A DNA stretch of 22,676 bases from a virus: IMG/VR virus record IMGVR_UViG_3300030060_008361, positions 1-22,676 of that record; one strand, given 5' to 3'. The notes beneath the pieces are model-generated. The model was not told where the DNA came from and did no database searches. It saw nothing but the letters and a program-made list of their open reading frames with translations. Positions 1 through 6,446 of the stretch are shown piece by piece. Each line of letters opens with the position of its first letter. The stretch's first letter is position 1. Both the position numbers and the translations under genes were made by a program.

Positions 1-2
1 AT

Positions 3-542
3 GGTCTTTATGTTGAGTTTCACAATTTCTATAATCAATCAGAGTCAAAACCAGAGGCCAATCAATCGGAAGTTGAAAAAGCTATTGTTTCCGGCTTTGA
101 AATCTTTCAAAATGACTCTAGTGATCAGATGCTTGCCATGTCTGATGATATTTTAAACCAGCGAAGTGACGCTCAACCAGACACTATGGTTGCCGACACT
201 CCAACTTCAATAAAAAGACAACAGGAATCTAAAACAATGAACCAAGATGAAATCAAAAAACTAATTAAAGAAGCTTTTACGGACAAAGTTTATGGCAAGT
301 ACCCATATAGCCATCGCCCAGGTGATGAAGAAGAGCCGGCAGCAGACTATGCCGAAGACTGGAAGAAATTTTGTCTAGAAATCATAAGAGATCAGACTAA
401 ATTAAAAGCTATAACCTTGGCAAAAATACTAGTAAAGGATCTAGAACTTTTTGAGGACGTTCTAGATCTCGCAGGACAAAATCAATCAATTGGTTCAGAA
501 ATCCTAAGAAAAATGGAAGAAGCCAAAAAAGATATGTTATGA
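3..542 (+). CDS. Virion-type protein, 5' end cut off by window
   Basis: The frame is open from base 3, so the true start lies upstream; 179 residues are visible. The first ~78 residues are acidic and Asn/Gln/Ser-rich, apparently disordered. At residue 79 an internal Met opens a different type of sequence: M-N-Q-D-E-I-K-K-L-I-K-E-A, then a G-K-Y-P-Y-S-H segment and a helical C-terminus (I-L-V-K-D-L-E-L-F-E-D-V-L-D-L-A-G). From memory this last segment recurs in virion-related proteins of marine T4-like phages; I cannot name a function. The helix carries I-K-E|A, which fits the (L/I)-x-E cleavage consensus of T4-type prohead proteases. The stop overlaps the next start as ATGA. The coding frame is secure; the structural role is inference. 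Confidence 0.8.
   Translation, partial: GLYVEFHNFYNQSESKPEANQSEVEKAIVSGFEIFQNDSSDQMLAMSDDILNQRSDAQPDTMVADTPTSIKRQQESKTMNQDEIKKLIKEAFTDKVYGKYPYSHRPGDEEEPAADYAEDWKKFCLEIIRDQTKLKAITLAKILVKDLELFEDVLDLAGQNQSIGSEILRKMEEAKKDML
222..239 (+). promoter_or_regulatory. Possible internal in-frame ribosome start
   Basis: An AGGAA-type Shine-Dalgarno sequence lies about nine bases before the in-frame ATG at 237. Starting there would give a separate 101-aa product that begins with the amphipathic motif, as several other proteins in the window do at their own N-termini. It may be a real second start or the scar of a gene fusion. Confidence 0.35.
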
Positions 543-1033
543 TAGTGACAATGAATCCATTGTCAAAAAAAAGATGGGCCTCAGGCTCAGGTGTGCTACA
601 CTCATTTGAAGATATAGAAAAAGAAGTCTTAACACACTCTAAAAACAATAAAATATTTATTGGATCAGATTCATTTCTAACAAAAAAACGAACATGTTTT
701 GTAACAGCCGTCTGCCTTTTAACAAAAAATAAAGGAGGCAAATACTATCTTTACAAAGAATATTTAAAAACAAATCAATTTAATATATTATCAGTGAGAA
801 TTACCGAAGAAGTTAGGAGGTCTATAGAGTTAGCTGAGTACTTCATGGACACTTACAGCGTTTTGCCTCAAAATATCGAACTTCATCTAGATGTATCCCC
901 ATTTGCAGCAAAAAATGGCACTTCTAAGTTTTCAGACATGCTCAAAGGTTATGTACAAGGGTACGGATTCGGGTGTAAACTTAAACCAAATGCTTGGGCT
1001 TCACAAACAGTTGCGGACAAACACTCAAAATGA
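539..1033 (+). CDS. YkuK-like (DUF458) RNase H-fold protein
   Basis: A 164-aa protein with the pattern of the YkuK/DUF458 family, predicted to have an RNase H-like fold. Visible marks are F-I-G-S-D-S-F near residue 41 (first acidic strand), F-V-T-A-V on the next strand, H-L-D-V-S-P near residue 118 (second Asp), and the C-terminal signature G-x-x-x-K-P-N-A-W-A-S-Q-T-V-A-D. The fold and Asp placement suggest a nuclease or nucleic-acid-binding role, but the biochemistry of this family is poorly known, so I claim only the family. The start at 539 overlaps the previous stop by four bases, and its own TGA overlaps the next ATG, which points to translational coupling. Confidence 0.75.
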   Translation: MIVTMNPLSKKRWASGSGVLHSFEDIEKEVLTHSKNNKIFIGSDSFLTKKRTCFVTAVCLLTKNKGGKYYLYKEYLKTNQFNILSVRITEEVRRSIELAEYFMDTYSVLPQNIELHLDVSPFAAKNGTSKFSDMLKGYVQGYGFGCKLKPNAWASQTVADKHSK

Positions 1034-1380
1034 ATACAGAACCTAGAGTATTAAGCCCTTCAATATTTACAGTATCTTTCAACGACATGATTGACATATG
1101 GGTTGAGACAATGCACCCAAATGATAATGTTGTTGTTATATGGGATGCGACGAAACATTTAGATTTAATAAAAGCATCTGGTTTTCTTTTAGATGATAAG
1201 GTTTTGTTTGATAATAAGGTCTTAACTATACTACTTGATGATATAAGAGACTGTTTTTATGTTATGGATGTTTTAGGGGCTGCTGAGGACCACCCATTCA
1301 TACAAATCTACACAGGTGGTAGGATACTAACTGATAATTTGGAAAACTTACGAACAGACCTTGACGAACTTCCTAATTAA
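1030..1380 (+). CDS. Unknown 116-aa acidic protein
   Basis: I chose the ATG at 1030 because it forms an ATGA overlap with the YkuK-like gene; a longer reading from 994 would overlap that gene by 40 bases. The product is acidic and looks like a compact alpha/beta protein: N-V-V-V-I-W-D-A-T resembles a hydrophobic strand ending in Asp, followed by D-D-K-V-L-F-D-N-K-V-L-T-I-L-L-D-D. No cysteines or membrane segments suggest a role. I do not recognise a family. Its tight coupling to the upstream gene suggests co-expression. Confidence 0.65.
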   Translation: MNTEPRVLSPSIFTVSFNDMIDIWVETMHPNDNVVVIWDATKHLDLIKASGFLLDDKVLFDNKVLTILLDDIRDCFYVMDVLGAAEDHPFIQIYTGGRILTDNLENLRTDLDELPN

Positions 1381-1383
1381 TAT

Positions 1384-1566
1384 ATGAAAGACTACTTTAA
1401 AATGATTTTAGATCTATTAATAAGGGACAATAAAGAAAAACACGAAGAAGACGATGCTCGTCCTTGTATTCAACTTGAAATACAAGATGAACATACCATA
1501 TATTCAGAAAATAATCAAGAGGATGATGAAGAAAAAGAATCTTCTGTCATCATTATTGATATTTAA
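1384..1566 (+). CDS. Unknown small acidic protein, 60 aa
   Basis: A 60-residue protein starting three bases after the preceding stop. The N-terminal third (M-K-D-Y-F-K-M-I-L-D-L-L-I-R) is a likely amphipathic helix. The rest is strongly acidic, with E-E-D-D and E-D-D-E-E-K-E runs, and ends in V-I-I-I-D-I. I see no clear Shine-Dalgarno sequence, so it may depend on coupling to the gene before it. No family is recognised. Such acidic phage miniproteins are sometimes inhibitors or DNA mimics, but nothing here proves that. Confidence 0.5.
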   Translation: MKDYFKMILDLLIRDNKEKHEEDDARPCIQLEIQDEHTIYSENNQEDDEEKESSVIIIDI

Positions 1567-1583
1567 GATATCGAGGCTAAAAA

Positions 1584-2450
1584 ATGATCAAATTATCAAT
1601 AAAAAATGAAAAATTCACAAATTCTGGTCTCTTGGTACCAAAAAATACCTTAAATCCAAAGCTCTGGACAGATATGGAGATAGACCCGGAGGCTCAAGCA
1701 CAACTGAAGGCTATTGCGGAAGATGTAATTAAGAATATGGAAATAAATGCTGATGTGAAAGACGTCATCATCACAGGGTCCTCTGCATCTTATAATTGGC
1801 ACTCAGGGTCCGATATTGACCTTCATATCCTACTTGACTTTACAGAAATCGACAAAAACCTTGAATTAGTTAAAAGAATGCTGGATCAATCAAGAATAAA
1901 TTGGAATAAAACTCACGATATCTTTATTAGAGGTCATGAAGTCGAGTTATACTTTCAAGATATTAATGAACCACACGAATCGTTGGGTGTCTGGTCAATT
2001 TCAAAAGAGGAGTGGGTTGCAGAACCTGTAAAACTAAATCCTGAGCTTGATTTGCGAACTGCTGAGAAGAAAGCAGAACATATCGCCAAAGCTATCGACC
2101 ATGCAGTGGAGACTTTTGAGAGTGGAGATAACCTCGATGCTTATGAGTATGCTACTAAAATCAAAAAGAAGATAGCAAACTTGCGTTCTGCCGGGCTTTC
2201 CAGAGAAGGGGTATACTCTCCAGAGAATTTAGCATTTAAGATGCTTAGAAACTCAAACTACCTTGAAAAGCTTTCAAATATAAAAATTGACTCATATGAT
2301 AAAATGATGTCAATCCAAGAGATGTATATAAAAGACTATTTTAACTCAAACAAGAACAAAGAGCACATGGAGTTTGAAGGAAAATATGATCTAGAAGAAC
2401 TGCTCGACCCCGATGGTCCAGCGCCTTGGGGAGAAACTGAAGATGTATGA
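1584..2450 (+). CDS. Predicted nucleotidyltransferase (Pol beta fold)
   Basis: A 288-aa protein with the minimal nucleotidyltransferase signature: G-S-S-A-S-Y-N-W-H-S-G-S-D-I-D-L at residues 65-80, giving the G-S loop and the D-x-D metal-binding pair D77/D79. A third carboxylate is plausible in H-E-V-E-L-Y-F near residue 121. The block N-P-K-L-W near residue 24 and the W-N-K-T-H-D-I-F-I stretch match a group I recall from marine myoviruses. Residues ~155-260 are helical. The Pol-beta-like fold transfers a nucleotide to a protein, nucleic acid or small molecule; the substrate cannot be told. The start at 1584 follows a weak GAGG at 1573. It ends in ATGA overlap with the next gene region. Confidence 0.75.
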   Translation: MIKLSIKNEKFTNSGLLVPKNTLNPKLWTDMEIDPEAQAQLKAIAEDVIKNMEINADVKDVIITGSSASYNWHSGSDIDLHILLDFTEIDKNLELVKRMLDQSRINWNKTHDIFIRGHEVELYFQDINEPHESLGVWSISKEEWVAEPVKLNPELDLRTAEKKAEHIAKAIDHAVETFESGDNLDAYEYATKIKKKIANLRSAGLSREGVYSPENLAFKMLRNSNYLEKLSNIKIDSYDKMMSIQEMYIKDYFNSNKNKEHMEFEGKYDLEELLDPDGPAPWGETEDV

Positions 2451-2616
2451 ATATTTTGATTTAGGCTTGATTTTTATTAATCTATTGTTCTGTGGCTTGC
2501 TTTTACATAGGACAAATAAACTTAATGATCGCCTTGCTAAAATAGAAACACTCGCCAGAGTAACTGCTAAAAACCCAAAGATGGGAAGAAAGCTGTTAAA
2601 CGAAATGGAACAATAA
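2443..2616 (+). CDS. Small membrane-anchored protein, 57 aa
   Basis: I start this at the ATG at 2443, which overlaps the end of the nucleotidyltransferase gene by eight bases; a longer frame from 2413 would overlap more and adds charged residues before the hydrophobic helix. Residues ~6-22 (D-L-G-L-I-F-I-N-L-L-F-C-G-L-L-L) form one likely transmembrane helix, followed by a basic helical tail, giving an N-out/C-in or short anchor layout. A GAGAAACTGAAG purine stretch precedes the start. No function is assigned. Because the endolysin lies far away, I would not call this a holin on size alone. Confidence 0.6.
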   Translation: MYEYFDLGLIFINLLFCGLLLHRTNKLNDRLAKIETLARVTAKNPKMGRKLLNEMEQ

Positions 2617-2655
2617 AGTATAATCATTTTATAACCCCTCATAAAAGGATTCAAA

Positions 2656-3663
2656 ATGATTGCTGATATAGTTGTCGACCTTCAATACGGAGACTGCGGG
2701 AAGGGCAAGGTCGCACATGCCTTATGCCGTCAGAATAATTACACCCACGTTATTCGATATAATGGCGGCTGCAACGCAGGTCACACAATATACCATGAAG
2801 GCGTTAAATTTATAACGCATCATATTCCTTGTGGTGTGTTCTTTGGTATTAAGTCTATCATAGGTCCTGGTTGTGTTGTTCATGTTGACACTTTTCTAGA
2901 TGAAATAGAGAAACTTGAAGAAGCTGGTATACCGGCAAAAGAACTTGTAAAGGTTGCAACTAATGCCCACATCATTACAGACTTTCATAGAGCACAAGAC
3001 AGCAAAGACGAAGAAATTGGAACAACCAAAAGAGGTAACGGACCAGCATATCGAGACAAATATGGTCGAAAAGGTGTCAGAGCCATAGACGACCCAAGAT
3101 TGAGCAACTATCTAACAAATATTTATCTTGAACTTTATGAAAATGAAGAATTTGATGATATTGAAGTCCTTTTTGAAGGCGCCCAAGGTTTTGGCTTGGA
3201 CGTTGACTGGGGTGACTATCCCTATGTTACCTCTTCTCACTGTACAGTTGGTTCTGCTCTTCTTAACGGTGTTCCTCCAAGTGCAATAAGAAATACTTGG
3301 GGTGTTGCTAAGATATATGAAACATACGTTGGTGCAAAAGAATTCGAGGGCCCATATGATGAATTTGATGAAATTAGAGAACTTGGCCAGGAATATGGCG
3401 CCACAACTGGTAGACCAAGGCAAATAAATTGGCTTGACTTTGATTTATTAAAAATGGCGGCAAGGATTAACGGAATTAACAAACTTGTTGTTAACAAAAT
3501 GGATATTCTAGATGCCATAGGCAAATGGCATGCGTATAATGGGCCACACATACTTCAGTTTGATAGTCGAGAGGATATGGAATTTTGGATAGAAACAAAA
3601 TTAGAAATGGAAGTATCTGAGGATATAGAAACATTTTTTTCTGGAGACAAAGAACACATTTAA
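2656..3663 (+). CDS. Adenylosuccinate synthetase family (PurA/PurZ-like)
   Basis: A 335-aa member of the PurA family. PurA joins aspartate to IMP using GTP; its phage paralogue PurZ joins aspartate to dGMP to begin 2-aminoadenine (Z) synthesis. Visible marks: Q-Y-G-D-C-G-K-G-K at 10-18 (PurA has Q-W-G-D-E-G-K-G-K), G-G-C-N-A-G-H-T with the catalytic-acid His at 43, I-G-T-T-K-R-G-N-G-P-A-Y, F-E-G-A-Q-G, Y-P-Y-V-T-S-S, aspartate-loop G-A-T-T-G-R-P-R, and base-recognition N-K-M-D. The length matches archaeal PurA and phage PurZ (~340) rather than bacterial PurA (~430). The catalytic Asp13 is kept, while PurA Glu14 is Cys and Asp21 is His. Keeping Asp13 argues against canonical PurZ, so I leave the substrate open. 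AAAGGA precedes the ATG. Confidence 0.9.
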   Translation: MIADIVVDLQYGDCGKGKVAHALCRQNNYTHVIRYNGGCNAGHTIYHEGVKFITHHIPCGVFFGIKSIIGPGCVVHVDTFLDEIEKLEEAGIPAKELVKVATNAHIITDFHRAQDSKDEEIGTTKRGNGPAYRDKYGRKGVRAIDDPRLSNYLTNIYLELYENEEFDDIEVLFEGAQGFGLDVDWGDYPYVTSSHCTVGSALLNGVPPSAIRNTWGVAKIYETYVGAKEFEGPYDEFDEIRELGQEYGATTGRPRQINWLDFDLLKMAARINGINKLVVNKMDILDAIGKWHAYNGPHILQFDSREDMEFWIETKLEMEVSEDIETFFSGDKEHI

Positions 3664-3675
3664 CCTAATTATGGT

Positions 3676-4878
3676 ATGACTAAAGATCAAAAATATAAAT
3701 TCCTATTTGAAAACTGGCGCTCCTTTTTAAAAGAAGAAGATAAGGAGTCTCCTGAAGAGGATGAAGACGAAGTTAATTTTAGGAGCCAAGTAGATCTAAC
3801 TGATCCCGTGGAAAAAGGCTCTAGCTGGGATGCTCTTTCTGATTATGTTGGAGACACTTATATGATGATTAAACAAAAGTACCTTGGCTCTCCCGATTCA
3901 TCAAAGGGTGAGACTGATGAGTATGGTTTAGATGCTCCGATTGCAAATCAAATGACAGCCCTCAACAAAGATACGAGAGAAGAGCTAAAAAGTTGTGCCA
4001 AAAATTATTTACATTCTGGACCAGGCAAAAAGTGTAGAATAAAAGAACCTCATAAACTACCAAAACAACTTCGAGATTTCTTTTACAAATCCATGAAAGA
4101 AGAGTGGGAAAAAGCAAAAAAAGAAGCAGGCGATTCCCAAGAAGATAAAACTAAATTAAGCATATATAGTTCAAATTTTGAAACTTTCTTGGCGCTCTTA
4201 AAAAAGACCCCACCGCACCAGAAGCCAGAACAAAAACCAGTATCTAAATCTTCTGCCAGCAGCTCAGCACCAAACAACGATCATGTTAGTGTAGTTCGTC
4301 AAGAGCTTAAAAAATTCAAAGATAAGACCACAGGCAAACAAATTAAAGAAAAGGACCGACGGACATGGGAACATATAGCGAAATATTGGAAAAATATCAG
4401 ACGCAACGACCTGGCTACGGGCACTTTGGCAGGCAAATACAGGATAGATACATGGGCCGATGACATGAAATGGAGCGCAGCATTTATACAATATTGTATG
4501 CGGGGTAATAATGAGTTTAAAAAACTTGGATATAAATACGGTAAGTGGGCCGGCCCGGGAAATCACAAGTGGTATTGGATGGCCGCAAGAGAAAACACCA
4601 AATCGCTAAAAAATGGAACTCTGCCTGAAGATGATTGGTTTTTTCTTACCGCAAAGCAAATGAGAGAGATTGGCTATAGTCCTCAAGTAGGTGACATAGG
4701 TATGAGTCCTAATATGCATGGAGATATATATATTTCTCCGCGGAAGAAAGTCGGCGGAAATGTAAGCGACTCTGTCAGGCGTGCTTATACCAAGACAGTT
4801 GCAGTTGTAACCCAAAATACTGAAGCTAAAGAAAAGTTTTTAAAATTTCACAATGCTAGAAACCAAAACACAGTTTAG
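3676..4878 (+). CDS. DUF2272/NlpC-P60-like protein with packaging-like leader
   Basis: A 400-aa protein in three parts. Residues 1-25 hold K-F-L-F-E-N-W-R-S-F-L-K-E-E, a leader that I recall from many marine phage proteins; L-K-E at 18-20 resembles a T4 prohead-protease site. Residues ~25-210 are a charged linker with a basic patch. The C-terminal ~200 residues contain W-S-A-A-F-I-Q-Y-C-M-R, then H-K-W-Y-W-M-A-A and later V-G-D-I-G and H-G-D-I-Y-I. This matches the layout of DUF2272, which belongs to the NlpC/P60 cysteine-peptidase superfamily where such proteins cut or bind peptidoglycan. The usual Cys position reads Ser, so activity is uncertain. A virion-associated wall-directed role is an inference. 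Confidence 0.65.
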   Translation: MTKDQKYKFLFENWRSFLKEEDKESPEEDEDEVNFRSQVDLTDPVEKGSSWDALSDYVGDTYMMIKQKYLGSPDSSKGETDEYGLDAPIANQMTALNKDTREELKSCAKNYLHSGPGKKCRIKEPHKLPKQLRDFFYKSMKEEWEKAKKEAGDSQEDKTKLSIYSSNFETFLALLKKTPPHQKPEQKPVSKSSASSSAPNNDHVSVVRQELKKFKDKTTGKQIKEKDRRTWEHIAKYWKNIRRNDLATGTLAGKYRIDTWADDMKWSAAFIQYCMRGNNEFKKLGYKYGKWAGPGNHKWYWMAARENTKSLKNGTLPEDDWFFLTAKQMREIGYSPQVGDIGMSPNMHGDIYISPRKKVGGNVSDSVRRAYTKTVAVVTQNTEAKEKFLKFHNARNQNTV

Positions 4879-4891
4879 GAATAAATAATCA

Positions 4892-5512
4892 ATGGCCATA
4901 ACAAACATTGAAGATAATTACGTCTTAACAAACTATAGCTCATCTGTAGATGAAAGACGACAGAGAGACCCAAGCAATGATGCTGCTGGTGTTAAAGCGG
5001 AGGGTACTATTGTAATAATGGCATCTTCAACAGGTGATTTAGACGGCGGAACAGTAACAATAACAAATCACGTCGGCCTACAAAAGGTTTATATTTTTGA
5101 TGATGACTCTGATGGTAACACAGGAACTCTAGACGGCTCTAGTCGAGTAAGAGTACAAATAAGCGGATTTGATAAATCAGCTCACGCTACACAGTTAAAA
5201 ACAGCTATTACACATGATAATGGACACGGAAGTACAATTACCATTCTAGGGCCAGACGAAGACTCTACCGGGGATGGAAAGCTGTATCTAACCCAAAGTG
5301 TCGCCGGCGATAGCGGCAATGTTGATATCACCAGTGATATAAATCCTGGATTCTTAGAACCAAACGGATTTGAAAGTGGGTCTACTGGTGCTATAGCTTT
5401 TAAGGACGCGACTGTGGCACCATTTATATTGTCTACAAGGTCGACACAGAATTTGCGAGGACAAACTGTAAGTGCTCGCTATCGAACTTTTCTTGGTGAA
5501 GATAGAACATAA
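4892..5512 (+). CDS. Beta-rich structural protein, probable
   Basis: A 206-aa, Gly/Thr/Ser/Asp-rich protein with alternating short strands and no Cys. The middle section (V-Y-I-F-D-D-D-S-D-G-N, then S-R-V-R-V-Q-I-S-G, then L-K-T-A-I-T, then G-D-G-K-L-Y-L-T-Q-S-V-A-G-D-S-G-N) follows a pattern I recall from repeat modules in phage adhesin and tail proteins: a field value, an index range, an L-T-Q-x-x-A-G-x-x-G-N ending. Only one complete copy is present here. The C-terminus is basic and polar (S-A-R-Y-R-T-F-L-G-E-D-R-T). AGGA at 4877 sets the start. A decoration, neck or tail role is plausible but unproven. Confidence 0.65.
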   Translation: MAITNIEDNYVLTNYSSSVDERRQRDPSNDAAGVKAEGTIVIMASSTGDLDGGTVTITNHVGLQKVYIFDDDSDGNTGTLDGSSRVRVQISGFDKSAHATQLKTAITHDNGHGSTITILGPDEDSTGDGKLYLTQSVAGDSGNVDITSDINPGFLEPNGFESGSTGAIAFKDATVAPFILSTRSTQNLRGQTVSARYRTFLGEDRT

Positions 5513-5543
5513 AACTACTTATTTATAGTTGTTTTTTTATTTT
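5513..5543 (+). terminator. Weak candidate rho-independent terminator
   Basis: Directly after the stop of the beta-rich protein gene, AACTA (5513-5517) can pair with TAGTT (5526-5530) across an eight-base loop, followed by G and seven T. The stem is short and has one GC pair, so it would be weak alone; phage late transcripts may read through. Confidence 0.3.
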
Positions 5544-5554
5544 AGGAACTATAA

Positions 5555-6433
5555 ATGCAAAACTTACAACCTTTTATTGACAGTCTTCAAAAATTTGCCC
5601 AAAAAAGGCTTGATTTTAAAGAACCACCAAAGCTTTTTTTAAAACAAGACCAAGAAAACGCTAAAGATGTATTTGGTAAAACCGCATTTTATGACCCAAA
5701 TGAAAAATCAATAACCATTTTTACAACTGGTCGTCACCCAAAGGATATACTTCGCTCAATTGCTCATGAGTTAGTTCACCACTGCCAAAACTTGCGTGGT
5801 GATTTAAGTCCTGAAAAATGCGGATCAATGGGTACTGACTATGCTCAAAAGAATGACCATATGAGAGAAATGGAAAGAGAAGCTTATGAAAAAGGAAACT
5901 TATGCTTTCGCGACTGGGAAGATGGAATAAAGGTCGCGATGCAACAAGAAAATAACCAACTAAAGGAGAACAAGAAAATGGTTAAGATATCAAAAAAAGA
6001 ACTTAAGGGTCTCATTGGAAAGATTCTTGAGGCAAGATTAGAGAAAGAGCAAACAGAAGAATTAGAAGAGGGCAGCTGTGTGCCTGGGGGTAAGGCTCAC
6101 AAGCGCGACGTAAAGAAAATGGAAGAAAATGAAGAACTCGAAGAGGGCGAAAAAATGCCAGATGAAAATAATGATGGTATTCCTGACTATGCACAAGATG
6201 GAAAGGGCGCAAAGGATCTAGGCAAAGCCAAGGGTTCTGATCCTGACAACAAGGAAGAAAAGTCTGATAAAGATCTAAGTAACGTCCCTCCGCAGCTAAG
6301 AGATAGTGTTGCTAAAAAAATGAAAGAATCCAAAATTCAAACACCAGAGCAAGAAAAAGCACTTTACGAATCAAGATTTAATAAAAGAAATGAAGAAATC
6401 TTTGATAAACTAAAGAAACTTTGGACCAAGTAA
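5555..6433 (+). CDS. HExxH metallopeptidase fused to motif-bearing tail
   Basis: A 292-aa protein. Residues 1-130 form a small zinc peptidase-like domain: H-E-L-V-H-H at 71-76 gives two His ligands and the catalytic Glu, and R-E-M-E-R-E-A-Y near 104-111 supplies a third ligand. From 142 a new segment begins with M-V-K-I-S-K-K-E-L-K-G-L-I-G-K-I-L-E-A; I-L-E|A at 157-160 fits a T4-type prohead-protease site. Then follows an acidic linker, D-E-N-N-D-G-I-P-D near 203 (a dockerin/EF-hand-like calcium loop), and a lysine-rich C-terminus. A perfect Shine-Dalgarno sequence precedes the internal Met142. The peptidase substrate is unknown. A virion role is an inference from the neighbours. Confidence 0.75.
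   Translation: MQNLQPFIDSLQKFAQKRLDFKEPPKLFLKQDQENAKDVFGKTAFYDPNEKSITIFTTGRHPKDILRSIAHELVHHCQNLRGDLSPEKCGSMGTDYAQKNDHMREMEREAYEKGNLCFRDWEDGIKVAMQQENNQLKENKKMVKISKKELKGLIGKILEARLEKEQTEELEEGSCVPGGKAHKRDVKKMEENEELEEGEKMPDENNDGIPDYAQDGKGAKDLGKAKGSDPDNKEEKSDKDLSNVPPQLRDSVAKKMKESKIQTPEQEKALYESRFNKRNEEIFDKLKKLWTK
5962..5980 (+). promoter_or_regulatory. Internal Shine-Dalgarno and in-frame ATG
   Basis: AAAGGAG at 5962-5968 sits nine bases ahead of the in-frame ATG at 5978, better than most true starts in this window. It would yield a 151-aa protein made only of the motif, calcium-loop and lysine-rich tail, separate from the HExxH domain. Confidence 0.5.
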
Positions 6434-6446
6434 GGAATCTTAAATC

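Noticed and set aside
994-1029. Longer start for the 116-aa protein at 994.
   Set aside because: It overlaps the YkuK-like gene by 40 bases and lacks a ribosome site; ATG 1030 gives the ATGA overlap seen throughout the window.
2443-2616. Small one-helix protein as a holin.
   Set aside because: One membrane helix and size are not enough; it is 11 kb from the endolysin.
2656-3663. Naming the gene purZ and declaring a Z-genome.
   Set aside because: The catalytic Asp is retained and no DatZ, MazZ or DpoZ is in view, so the substrate is undecided.
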